Below, one piece after another: positions 31,298-38,808 of a DNA stretch of 64,000 nt; within the stretch, counting starts at the first letter, position 1, and the number at the start of each line of letters is the position of its first letter. The notes below the pieces were generated by a model. It ran no database searches. It had not been told where the DNA came from and saw only the letters and a program-made list of their open reading frames with translations. Source of the stretch: an uncultured Flavobacteriales bacterium (GTDB taxonomy: Bacteria > Bacteroidota > Bacteroidia > Flavobacteriales > Weeksellaceae). The stretch lies in assembly GCA_937973555.1 (NCBI GenBank), contig CALJKL010000029.1:28854-92853 (forward strand), given 5' to 3'. Made by a program: the position numbers and the translations under genes.

Positions 31298-32734
31298 ATG
31301 ATTAAAAAAGTTTCAATCATTGCTTTTCTTTCAATGGGAGCATTGTATTTTGCACAAGATGTTTCTGTAATTAGAAATACATCAGATTTATATTCTAGTA
31401 ATAATTTTGGAGGAACTACCAAATACAATTCTATGGCGGGTTCTATGGGGGCATTAGGTGGGGATTTGTCTTCTATATCTTCTAACCCTGCTGGAGTAGG
31501 TGTTTTTATAACAGGAGATTTGTCTGCAACATTAAGTGTTCAAAACAATAAAAACAATTCTACCTTGTTTGGTAAATCTTTTGAATCTTCATACAGTAAG
31601 ACTAATTTAGGGCAAATAGGAGCTGTAGTTTCTTTTAATACAGACAATTCTTCTCCATGGAAATTTGTAAATCTTGCATTCAATTACAGTTCAAAAAATA
31701 TTGATGATTATGTAAGAACTCCTGAAGCAAATGCTATTAAAGAGGCTATTTCTTATACCAATTCTAGTAATGCTACCGTAAATGATAATCTGCTTTATAA
31801 CGGACATGCATATGAAAGAACAGGTACAATGTCTAATATGACTATTGCTGTAGGAGGAAATTATGAATACAAGTTATATCTTGGTGGTTCTGTAAATATT
31901 AAAAATATAGATCTTCAACAATCTGATTTTTTTCAACTCAAATTGCAAAACCTAGGAGAAACTGCTTATTATGATAAACAATATACTCCTTATAGTGAGG
32001 TGGGTAATGGTATTTCAGCATCTTTCGGGGTAATTGGTAAGGTAAGCAACAACTTCAGATTAGGAGCTGCTTTAGAAACTCCTACCATTTGGACTATTCA
32101 GAGAGCTTATACAGAATATGGTTTAAATAATAGCAATGCTTGGGTTTCTGATGTTTTTAATGAAGACAGAAAATTGACTACTCCTATGAAGGCCACTTTG
32201 AGTGCCGCTTTTGTTGCCAATAAAAATTTTGCATTAAACATTGATTATGCTTTAGGTCTTACCAAACCAAGATATAAAGAATATGGTGATGCAGAAAGAC
32301 AACTTAATTCTTTCTTTTCATCTAACTATGAAAATGCTTCTGAGTTAAAAATAGGTGGTGAGTACAGACTAAACGGATTTAGGTTAAGAGCAGGTTATGC
32401 TACAGAAAAAAATCCGTTCAAAGCGGAGACTTTAATAGCGTTTAATTCTACAGGAACTTCAGGAAACTTTAATCTTACAAGTCCTTATATAGGTAAAAGA
32501 GAGACTTTGGCAGCCGGTTTGGGATATGATTTTAAATCCTTCTATGTAGATGCAGGATATCAAAATGTAACTGCAACCTATGATAACTCATTCTTTGGAG
32601 GAAAATATGCTGTTACGGCTTACAATGGTTTTTCTGTTACTGACGGAGATGGTGTTGATAATGGTTCTAGCATTGTATCTCAAGTTAAAAACACCAAATC
32701 TAATTTCTTTTTGACTATTGGTTGGAAATTCTAA
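31298..32734 (+). CDS. outer-membrane transporter, OmpP1/FadL/TodX family
   Basis: A 478-residue barrel with signal peptide (IIAFLSMGALYFAQ, cleavage near residue 19). The N-terminal plug region reads NFGGTTKYNSMAGSMGALGGDLSSISSNPAGVGVF, the standard opening of FadL-like proteins in Bacteroidota. Many alternating strands follow and it ends with a C-terminal Phe (FFLTIGWKF), as for most barrels. The family imports hydrophobic compounds such as long-chain fatty acids or aromatics; the substrate is not readable. It is probably co-transcribed with the Tyr/Gly-rich lipoprotein and is followed by a strong terminator. Confidence 0.88.
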   Translation: MIKKVSIIAFLSMGALYFAQDVSVIRNTSDLYSSNNFGGTTKYNSMAGSMGALGGDLSSISSNPAGVGVFITGDLSATLSVQNNKNNSTLFGKSFESSYSKTNLGQIGAVVSFNTDNSSPWKFVNLAFNYSSKNIDDYVRTPEANAIKEAISYTNSSNATVNDNLLYNGHAYERTGTMSNMTIAVGGNYEYKLYLGGSVNIKNIDLQQSDFFQLKLQNLGETAYYDKQYTPYSEVGNGISASFGVIGKVSNNFRLGAALETPTIWTIQRAYTEYGLNNSNAWVSDVFNEDRKLTTPMKATLSAAFVANKNFALNIDYALGLTKPRYKEYGDAERQLNSFFSSNYENASELKIGGEYRLNGFRLRAGYATEKNPFKAETLIAFNSTGTSGNFNLTSPYIGKRETLAAGLGYDFKSFYVDAGYQNVTATYDNSFFGGKYAVTAYNGFSVTDGDGVDNGSSIVSQVKNTKSNFFLTIGWKF

Positions 32735-32754
32735 GCGTCATATTTATATAAATA

Positions 32755-32787
32755 AAAATCCCGAAAATTTTTTTTCGGGATTTTTTA
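32755..32787. terminator. bidirectional terminator between convergent genes
   Basis: AAAATCCCGAAAA / TTTTCGGGATTTT, 13 bp, with a short T loop and T-run. It lies 20 nt after the FadL-like stop and 17 nt from the ZIP gene stop on the other strand. Confidence 0.85.
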
Positions 32788-32803
32788 TTTTCAAGAAATG
32801 AGT

Positions 32804-33490
32804 TTAGTGAGAATGAAAAAGATGATTGAGCAATGCTAAGGCTACACCAGCAATAACGAGGAATAATTTTTGCCAATCCATTTTGTGATTTTTGTTGCTT
32901 TCGAAAATAATGACCGAAGAAATATGCAGAAAAATACCACCCACCATAGCCAGAAAATAAGGCTGAAGGTTTCGGTCAAAATAATTCCCGAAAAATAATC
33001 CTAAAGGTGAAGCTAATGCAAATAAAACAATGATAAACCATGAAAATTTATTAGCATTTCTCCCTAATAAAAAGGTGCCTAAAATAAAAGAAATTGGCAG
33101 ATTATGGAATACGATTCCCAACAGATAAGGAGAAGAAAGATCTGTAATATTAGCCAAAGGAATTCCTTCTAAAAAAGCATGGATAAACATCCCTACCATT
33201 AAAGCAACCGGAAGGATATTCTTTTCTTCATGATGATGAAAGTGACCGTGTTCGAAACCTTTGGTAAGATTTTCCAGAATCATTTGTAGCAAGACCCCAC
33301 CAATAATCCAGATGCCTATATTATGATTGCCCGTTTGATATACTTCAGGAAAAACTTCACTCACACATACCGTGATGAGGAAGCCTGCACTTAAAATCAA
33401 AAGATTTTTGGCAAAAGTTTCACTCTTCCCAAGATGTTTGCCCAGCAAAACGCCTACAATTACGCTTAATATGAGTAGAATAATAATCAT
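32804..33490 (-). CDS. ZIP-family metal transporter
   Basis: A 228-residue inner-membrane protein with about eight helices. Seen: a His-rich cytoplasmic loop (HGHFHHHEEK, about residues 81-90), a metal-site motif HAFLEGIPLAN in the fourth helix, and HNLPISFILG in the fifth. The family takes up Zn2+ and related divalent ions. It starts 5 nt after the stop of the methyltransferase gene, as the last gene of a three-gene unit. Confidence 0.9.
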   Translation of the reverse strand: MIIILLILSVIVGVLLGKHLGKSETFAKNLLILSAGFLITVCVSEVFPEVYQTGNHNIGIWIIGGVLLQMILENLTKGFEHGHFHHHEEKNILPVALMVGMFIHAFLEGIPLANITDLSSPYLLGIVFHNLPISFILGTFLLGRNANKFSWFIIVLFALASPLGLFFGNYFDRNLQPYFLAMVGGIFLHISSVIIFESNKNHKMDWQKLFLVIAGVALALLNHLFHSH

Positions 33491-33495
33491 GATAA

Positions 33496-34239
33496 TTAGT
33501 TTTTAATGGTTCTTAAATAGAAAATACATCTTGGGGAAGTTTCTCTGTCAAACTCTTCCAGATGATAATTTCCCCATATTTTAATGGTTTCAAAACCTAT
33601 GTTTTCAGCCAAAGAGGTAATCTCTTCTAAAGTATGCAGTTTTACCTTTTCAAAAAAATGGAATTTTTCGCCTTTATCTTCAAAGAAAATATCCTTGATA
33701 ACGTGTTGGTTTTCAATTCTTTTTTTGATGTTAAAATCTATTCCTCCTTTATTGATCGTGGTTTCTTTTACTAAAGTGTTTTTTACAAACCTTTCATTCA
33801 GAAAATCCAGAATGAAAATTCCTTTTTCTTTTAAAAAATTATTAACCGATGAAAAAACTTGTCGGTCTTCTTCGTCTTCATCAAAATATCCGAAACTGGT
33901 AAAAAGATTGAACACCGCATCTACTTTTTCAGGGGCAATGGCGGGATATAATTCTTGGCGCATATCATGAACTTTAAACATTAAAGTTTCATTTTCAAAA
34001 GCCTTATTGTGTAAAATGCTTTCTTCGGATAAATCTACTCCCAAAACATCATAGCCCAATTGGTTCAGAAAAATAGAATGTCTTCCTTTGCCACAAGCCA
34101 AATCAATGATTTTGGAATGTAAAGGTAATTGCAGTGCTAAAGTGAGGTTTCTGATAAACGTCTTCGCTTCAACAAAATCTCTGTCTTTATAAAGGATATG
34201 ATAATAGGGGGTGTTAAACCAATTTGCAAACCAACTCAT
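33496..34239 (-). CDS. class I SAM-dependent methyltransferase
   Basis: A 247-residue Rossmann-fold methyltransferase. Seen: motif I KIIDLACGKGRHSIFLNQLGYDVLGVDLSEESI (residues about 42-74), motif II region VDAVFNLFTSFGYFDEDEED, and ILDFLNERF. The substrate is unknown. It sits between a glycosyltransferase and a ZIP transporter in a tight minus-strand unit (gaps 30 and 5 nt). Confidence 0.88.
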   Translation of the reverse strand: MSWFANWFNTPYYHILYKDRDFVEAKTFIRNLTLALQLPLHSKIIDLACGKGRHSIFLNQLGYDVLGVDLSEESILHNKAFENETLMFKVHDMRQELYPAIAPEKVDAVFNLFTSFGYFDEDEEDRQVFSSVNNFLKEKGIFILDFLNERFVKNTLVKETTINKGGIDFNIKKRIENQHVIKDIFFEDKGEKFHFFEKVKLHTLEEITSLAENIGFETIKIWGNYHLEEFDRETSPRCIFYLRTIKN

Positions 34240-34269
34240 TCTACAAAATTAAGAAAAGAGAATTAAAAT

Positions 34270-35271
34270 TTATTTTTTATGGAAATGTTTAGGAAAAGCA
34301 TCTTCGGGCTTCATTCTCAAAACATTCAGTTTAAACCAAGATTCCAAAAATCCAAAACCGTATGAAAACATTTGAATATAAGTAGTAATAATGGCTTGAG
34401 CAGCTATGGCAATGCTCTTTGTTTTACTCCATGAATGAAAAAATAAAACCATGGTGTATAGTCCATATAGAGCCAAAAGAAGACCGTTTTTAAGGAAAAT
34501 ATATTCTAAAATTCCTGCGACATAGCCCAATAAAAATAGGGCAGGAAACCAAAACGTTGGTTTTACATAATTAGGATGCCTTTGATTAAGAATAGGTCTG
34601 GCACAACCAAACTGATAGACTTGTTTTGAGAATTTTCCCAAATCTGTTCTGCGTTTGTGATACACGCCAATATCATCAAAAAAAGCCGTTTGATAGCCGT
34701 TTTCCCAAATCGTCATCGACAAATCTGGGTCTTCTCCGATTCTCATTTCCGAAAAACCACCGATTTTCAAAAAGATATCTTTATTCACGCCCATATTGAA
34801 ACTTCTGGGTTGAAACTTGCTAACCGCCTTTTTATTTCCTCTAATGCCCCCTGTGGTAAAAACCGAAGTCATAGAGTAGGAGATGGCTTTCTGCATGATA
34901 TTGAAGCCTTCATGCGCCTTGTCAGCGCCACCAAAGGCAGCGCAATGGGTGTTTTCAAGATTTTTCTTGATGTTTTCTATGTAGTCTTTTTCTACAATCA
35001 CATCACTGTCTACAAAAACCAACCAGTCGTTTTTTGCTTTTGCAGCCCCATAGTTTCGGGAAAGTCCGGGCCCGGAATTTTCTTTTTTGAAATATTGAAT
35101 TTCCAGATTATTTTGGAAAGTCTCTACAGTAGGGTATAGTTCTACAGAAGAACCATCGTCTACAATAATCACCTCAAAATTCTTGTCGGTTTGTATGGTA
35201 AGAGACGTCAACAGTTCTGTGAGTTCGTCTTTTCTGTTGTAGATGGCAACAATGATGGATATGGTCTTCAT
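34270..35271 (-). CDS. glycosyltransferase family 2
   Basis: A 333-residue GT-A fold transferase. Seen: SIIVAIYNRKDELTELLTSL, nucleotide-sugar Asp in VIIVDDGSS, the DxD-type FVDSDVIVE, and GEDPDLSMTIWENGY (acceptor-loop ED). The C-terminal third has two or three hydrophobic segments (FPALFLLGYVAGILEYIFL; GLLLALYGLYTMVLFFH), so it is membrane-attached. It likely acts in cell-surface polysaccharide or glycolipid synthesis; the sugar is not known. It has its own promoter, divergent from folP. Confidence 0.88.
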   Translation of the reverse strand: MKTISIIVAIYNRKDELTELLTSLTIQTDKNFEVIIVDDGSSVELYPTVETFQNNLEIQYFKKENSGPGLSRNYGAAKAKNDWLVFVDSDVIVEKDYIENIKKNLENTHCAAFGGADKAHEGFNIMQKAISYSMTSVFTTGGIRGNKKAVSKFQPRSFNMGVNKDIFLKIGGFSEMRIGEDPDLSMTIWENGYQTAFFDDIGVYHKRRTDLGKFSKQVYQFGCARPILNQRHPNYVKPTFWFPALFLLGYVAGILEYIFLKNGLLLALYGLYTMVLFFHSWSKTKSIAIAAQAIITTYIQMFSYGFGFLESWFKLNVLRMKPEDAFPKHFHKK

Positions 35272-35287
35272 AGATAAAAAATGAATC

Positions 35288-35319
35288 CAAAAGTACTTAT
35301 TTATTGACTAATAATCCAA
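35288..35319 (-). promoter_or_regulatory. promoter of the glycosyltransferase-methyltransferase-ZIP unit
   Basis: Minus strand: TTG (35319-35317), 21-nt spacer, TACTTTTG (35295-35288). It lies 16 nt before the ATG at 35271. Confidence 0.65.
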
Positions 35320-35368
35320 TAAAAGTCTAAAAATTACATGAATGATGGCTCTTATCAATGCCTTTTCT

Positions 35369-35376
35369 TATTTTTG
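35369..35376 (+). promoter_or_regulatory. -7 box of folP, probably leaderless
   Basis: TATTTTTG ends 4 nt before the ATG at 35381. An upstream ATG at 35342 lies before this box, so it could not be translated from a transcript begun here. Confidence 0.6.
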
Positions 35377-35380
35377 TGAC

Positions 35381-36217
35381 ATGCAAAATAATATTTCATA
35401 TTCCATCAATTGCAACGGGAGGTTGGTAGATTTAAGTTCTCCAAAAATCATGGGGATTCTTAATCTTACTCCGGATTCTTTTTCGGATGGAGGAAAATTT
35501 AATGAAGAAAAATCGGCACTCCTTCATGCGGAAAAAATGATAAAGGAAGGAGCAGATTTTATTGATATTGGGGCACAATCCACTAGACCCAATGCAGAAT
35601 TTTTGACAGCACAAGAAGAAATAAAAAGATTGGGTAACGTTGTTTCTTTGCTAAAAAAAGAATTTCCTGATACTCTCATTTCATTGGATACGTTCTACGC
35701 AGAAGTGGTGAAATTTGGCTATAATGAAGGGATAGATTTGGTAAACGATATATCCGGTGGAGATTTTGATGAAAACCTTTTGAGAGCAGTTGCTCAGACC
35801 GGTCTTCCTTATGTGCTGATGCACAGCAATGCCAGTTATGAAAAAATGCATGAAAAGATTCAATATGAGGATATTGTAGTGAGTTTGAACTATTATTTTT
35901 CTAAAAAAATAAATCAATTACAACAATTAGGGATTGACGATATTATTTTGGATCCAGGTTTTGGATTCGGGAAAACCATAGAAGATCAGTTTAAATTGAT
36001 TGATGAAACAGAAAATATAGGATTTGGAAAATGCCCATTGCTAATAGGGATCTCTAGAAAGTCTTTTATTTACAAATCATTGAATAAAACGCCCTTGGAA
36101 ATTGTAGAAGAAACTCAAAAACTACATTTAAAAGTTCTAGAGAAAGGCGCGAAAATTTTACGGGTGCATGATGTGGCAGAAACTCAAAAAACCATTGACT
36201 CATTTTTAAACCAATAA
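35381..36217 (+). CDS. folP: dihydropteroate synthase
   Basis: Joins p-aminobenzoate to dihydropterin pyrophosphate in folate synthesis; the target of sulfonamides. Seen in 278 residues: MGILNLTPDSFSDGGKF, DFIDIGAQSTRPNAE, LISLDTFYAEV, LVNDISGGDFD, ILDPGFGFGKTIEDQF, and LLIGISRKSFIYKSL. I prefer ATG 35381 (MQNNISYSINC): the longer reading from 35342 adds 13 residues over a clear -7 box. It stands alone and ends in a bidirectional terminator shared with the M28 peptidase gene. Confidence 0.94.
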   Translation: MQNNISYSINCNGRLVDLSSPKIMGILNLTPDSFSDGGKFNEEKSALLHAEKMIKEGADFIDIGAQSTRPNAEFLTAQEEIKRLGNVVSLLKKEFPDTLISLDTFYAEVVKFGYNEGIDLVNDISGGDFDENLLRAVAQTGLPYVLMHSNASYEKMHEKIQYEDIVVSLNYYFSKKINQLQQLGIDDIILDPGFGFGKTIEDQFKLIDETENIGFGKCPLLIGISRKSFIYKSLNKTPLEIVEETQKLHLKVLEKGAKILRVHDVAETQKTIDSFLNQ

Positions 36218-36250
36218 AAAAAGTCATTCCAAATGCGGAATGACTTTTTT
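36216..36250. terminator. bidirectional terminator between folP and the M28 peptidase gene
   Basis: AAAAAAGTCATTCC / GGAATGACTTTTTT, 14 bp with a 6-nt loop, A-run on one side and T-run on the other. Confidence 0.88.
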
Positions 36251-36259
36251 GTTTTGAAT

Positions 36260-37723
36260 TTATCTTTCTAATTTAAAGTCTTTAATTAGTTTTGGCTTTT
36301 CATTCTCATTGGCCACTTTCCAAGAAGTTCTGTACATCCATTCCGTCATTTTGTATAGTTTTTTGAAATTGATGTTTTCAGATTCATCTTGTGGAGTATG
36401 GTACTGATCATGCAATACACTGGTAAAGAACAAAGCAGGTATGCCTGCTTTGGCATATGGCAAATGGTCACTTCTAAAATAAAAATACTCAGGATGTTCC
36501 GGTAAATCCCAGGCTTTCAAGAATTTGAATTTAGTACTTTCATTATTGGCATCTAATGCCATTTTTACCAAATCATCAGAGTTTTTATGTGGGGCATCGC
36601 TTCCCAAAAGAGCGGCTTCATTGTTGTCATTTCTGCCAATCATGTCCCCATTAAGAACAGCAACAATATTTTCTTTTGGTACTACAGGATGTGCTGCATG
36701 CCATCTAGATCCCAAAAGACCTCTTTCTTCAGCGCCATGAATTACAAACAAAATACTGCGTTTAGAAGGCTGCTTTTTATAGGCTCTTGCCATGGCCAAA
36801 ATCGCTACACAAGTACTGGCATTGTCATCTGCGCCATTGTAGATGGTATCGTTTTTTACAGGATGTCTTATCCCGTCATGATCTTGGTGACCGCTTAATA
36901 AAACATATTCGTTTTTTAGTTTCGGATCTGTTCCTTCTATTTTTCCGATGATGTTTACAGAAGGATATTTATAGTTTTCTGTCTGAATGTTTAAGCTGAT
37001 TTCAGGATTGTTTTTTACCCAGTTTTCATTCTCCTGTTTGATCCAAAACACAGGAATCCCGGTATCTACTTTTTCTCTGATACCTTCAATCCCATAGGTG
37101 CCACGGGTCATTTGAGGAACTACTTCTACCCAACTTTTATCTGATATATCATCGGTAATGAAAATAATGCCTTTGGCGCCTAATCTCACCAATTCTTTGT
37201 AATATTTATTTCTTACAAAACCAGGATATCTTCTCACAAAAAGCGTCATTTCTTTTTTGATGTTAAGGTCAGAGGCTTTTAAAGCCACTATTTTTCCTGC
37301 AATATTTTTATTGGCCAATTCTTCCGGTTCTGCTTTTCCCAAGTAGAGTACGGGTGCTGTGAATTGATTATCGGTAACATCTTGCACCAAAATGTCTTTC
37401 CATAATTTTAGACTTTTATCACCTATTTTCACTGAACTTTGAGGCGAAATCTGATGACGGTACATGTCGAAAAATTGGAAAAAGGTGCCATTGTCACCCG
37501 CCGGTTTCATGCCGGCATCTTTCATTTTGTCGGCAAACCACATAGAGACTTTTAATTCGTCTAAGGTGCCTGCTTCTCTGCCCCAAAATTGGTCTGCTGC
37601 CAATTGGTACATGTCTGTTTTTAAGTCTTTTTCAGTAATGGCAGACACTAAAGGCTTCTTGTAAGTTTGTGCAGAAAGAGAGCAAAGTGCACCAATGGCT
37701 AAAAAGGATAATAGTTTTCTCAT
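36260..37723 (-). CDS. secreted M28-family metallopeptidase
   Basis: A 487-residue zinc aminopeptidase-type enzyme with a signal peptide (LLSFLAIGALCSLSAQ). A PA domain (about residues 120-250, including GKIVALKASDLN and GAKGIIFITDD) is inserted before the catalytic half. Zinc ligands are visible: LLSGHQDHDG (His), YNGADDNASTCVAI (bridging Asp), VIHGAEERGLLGSRW (catalytic Glu pair), LNGDMIGRND (Asp), and HDQYHTPQDESENI (last His). It ends without a T9SS C-terminal domain, so it is probably periplasmic. A 78-residue gene overlaps its control region, ending 1 nt before its start. Confidence 0.92.
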   Translation of the reverse strand: MRKLLSFLAIGALCSLSAQTYKKPLVSAITEKDLKTDMYQLAADQFWGREAGTLDELKVSMWFADKMKDAGMKPAGDNGTFFQFFDMYRHQISPQSSVKIGDKSLKLWKDILVQDVTDNQFTAPVLYLGKAEPEELANKNIAGKIVALKASDLNIKKEMTLFVRRYPGFVRNKYYKELVRLGAKGIIFITDDISDKSWVEVVPQMTRGTYGIEGIREKVDTGIPVFWIKQENENWVKNNPEISLNIQTENYKYPSVNIIGKIEGTDPKLKNEYVLLSGHQDHDGIRHPVKNDTIYNGADDNASTCVAILAMARAYKKQPSKRSILFVIHGAEERGLLGSRWHAAHPVVPKENIVAVLNGDMIGRNDNNEAALLGSDAPHKNSDDLVKMALDANNESTKFKFLKAWDLPEHPEYFYFRSDHLPYAKAGIPALFFTSVLHDQYHTPQDESENINFKKLYKMTEWMYRTSWKVANENEKPKLIKDFKLER

Positions 37724-37724
37724 A

Positions 37725-37961
37725 TTAGTTAAGGTTTGATGTTTTTTGTGCGTATTCAGCTGAAAAAGTTTTGCGATCCTCTTCCAGTTGTTCTAATGAG
37801 GTAGGAAGAGTATAGGCGAAAAGTATTTTTTCTTCTTCATCCAAAAAGATGATTTCCTTTTCTTCGCCGTCTATCATTTGGGAGAAAATTTCCCACATGG
37901 AGGTGTCTTTGAGTTTTAAAAGTTCGAAAAAATCTTTTGCTTTTATCTGAATGCTTTTCAT
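37725..37961 (-). CDS. small acidic protein of unknown function
   Basis: A 78-residue cytoplasmic protein (MKSIQIKAKDFFELLKLKDTSM...) with no signal peptide, no Cys and a high Glu content, predicted helical. Its TAA is separated from the ATG of the M28 peptidase by one base, so translation is probably coupled. A -7-like TACTTTTG lies at 37989-37982 on the minus strand, 20 nt before the start. I do not recognise the family. Confidence 0.7.
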   Translation of the reverse strand: MKSIQIKAKDFFELLKLKDTSMWEIFSQMIDGEEKEIIFLDEEEKILFAYTLPTSLEQLEEDRKTFSAEYAQKTSNLN

Positions 37962-38025
37962 GTTTAAAGTTGATTTAAAGACAAAAGTAATAAACTTTAA
38001 CGAAAATATAACTTCGGAGATATAA

Positions 38026-38051
38026 TAAAAAAACGCGCTGATTGCGCGTTT
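38026..38051 (-). terminator. terminator of clpP
   Basis: Minus strand AAACGCGC / GCGCGTTT, 8 bp with a 5-nt loop, followed by TTTT. It lies 9 nt after the clpP stop. Confidence 0.88.
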
Positions 38052-38059
38052 CTATATGA

Positions 38060-38734
38060 TTATTTTTTTTCTAAAACTTCATCTACCATTCCGAATTCTT
38101 TGGCTTCGTGGGAGGTCATCCAGTAATCTCTGTCACTGGCTTTCTCTACCCATTCGTAGGTTTGCCCAGAATGGTGCGAAATGATGTCATACAATTCTTT
38201 TTTAAGTTTCAACATCTCGCGTAAATTGATTTCCATGTCGCTGGCAACCCCTTGTGCACCACCGCTTGGCTGATGAATCATTACTCTAGAATGTTTTAAA
38301 GCAGAACGTTTTCCTTTTTCACCTGCTACCAATAGTACAGCACCCATACTAGCCGCCATACCGGTACAGATAGTGGCTACATCTGGTTTAATGATTTGCA
38401 TGGTGTCATAAATTCCCAATCCTGCATATACACTTCCACCAGGTGAGTTGATGTAGATCTGGATGTCTTTGGAAGGATCTGAACTTTCTAAAAACAACAA
38501 TTGAGCCGTCACAATATTAGCCACCTGATCGTCTATCCCTGTTCCCAAGAAGATGATTCTGTCCATCATCAAACGCGAAAAAACATCCATCTGGGCAACG
38601 TTTAGTCTGCGTTCTTCCATGATGTATGGGGTAAGATTGGTAGGGTTGAAAATACCCATATATTGATCGGTTGCTAAACCATTATTTCCTAAATGTTTTA
38701 CAGAGAAGTCTCTGAATTCTTTTTTTATGTCCAT
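38060..38734 (-). CDS. clpP: ATP-dependent Clp protease proteolytic subunit
   Basis: Serine protease that forms the barrel of ClpXP/ClpAP. The 224 residues include the catalytic triad: Ser129 in CTGMAASMGAVLL, His154 in VMIHQPSGGAQG, and the Asp in SDRDYWMTSHEAKEFG (about D203). A propeptide of about 30 residues precedes PYIMEERRL. No clpX follows (the next gene downstream is the small acidic protein). An inverted repeat TGACA-N13-TGTCA overlaps the probable -7 box upstream. Confidence 0.96.
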   Translation of the reverse strand: MDIKKEFRDFSVKHLGNNGLATDQYMGIFNPTNLTPYIMEERRLNVAQMDVFSRLMMDRIIFLGTGIDDQVANIVTAQLLFLESSDPSKDIQIYINSPGGSVYAGLGIYDTMQIIKPDVATICTGMAASMGAVLLVAGEKGKRSALKHSRVMIHQPSGGAQGVASDMEINLREMLKLKKELYDIISHHSGQTYEWVEKASDRDYWMTSHEAKEFGMVDEVLEKK

Positions 38735-38785
38735 CTTTTATTCTTTTTAAATTCTAAAACTATAACGCTCAAAGTCTGTGCCTTT

Positions 38786-38808
38786 TGACAAAGTTAGCCA
38801 AAGTGTCA
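38786..38808 (-). promoter_or_regulatory. clpP promoter with inverted repeat
   Basis: TAACTTTG on the minus strand (38796-38789) matches TAnnTTTG. It is overlapped by an inverted repeat TGACA (38786-38790) / TGTCA (38804-38808) with 13 nt between. The right arm includes the dnaG stop codon, so the two genes share sequence here. Confidence 0.45.

Noticed and set aside
32804..33490. Reading the ZIP, methyltransferase and glycosyltransferase genes as one functional pathway
   Set aside because: They share a transcript by spacing, but their families do not suggest a common pathway.
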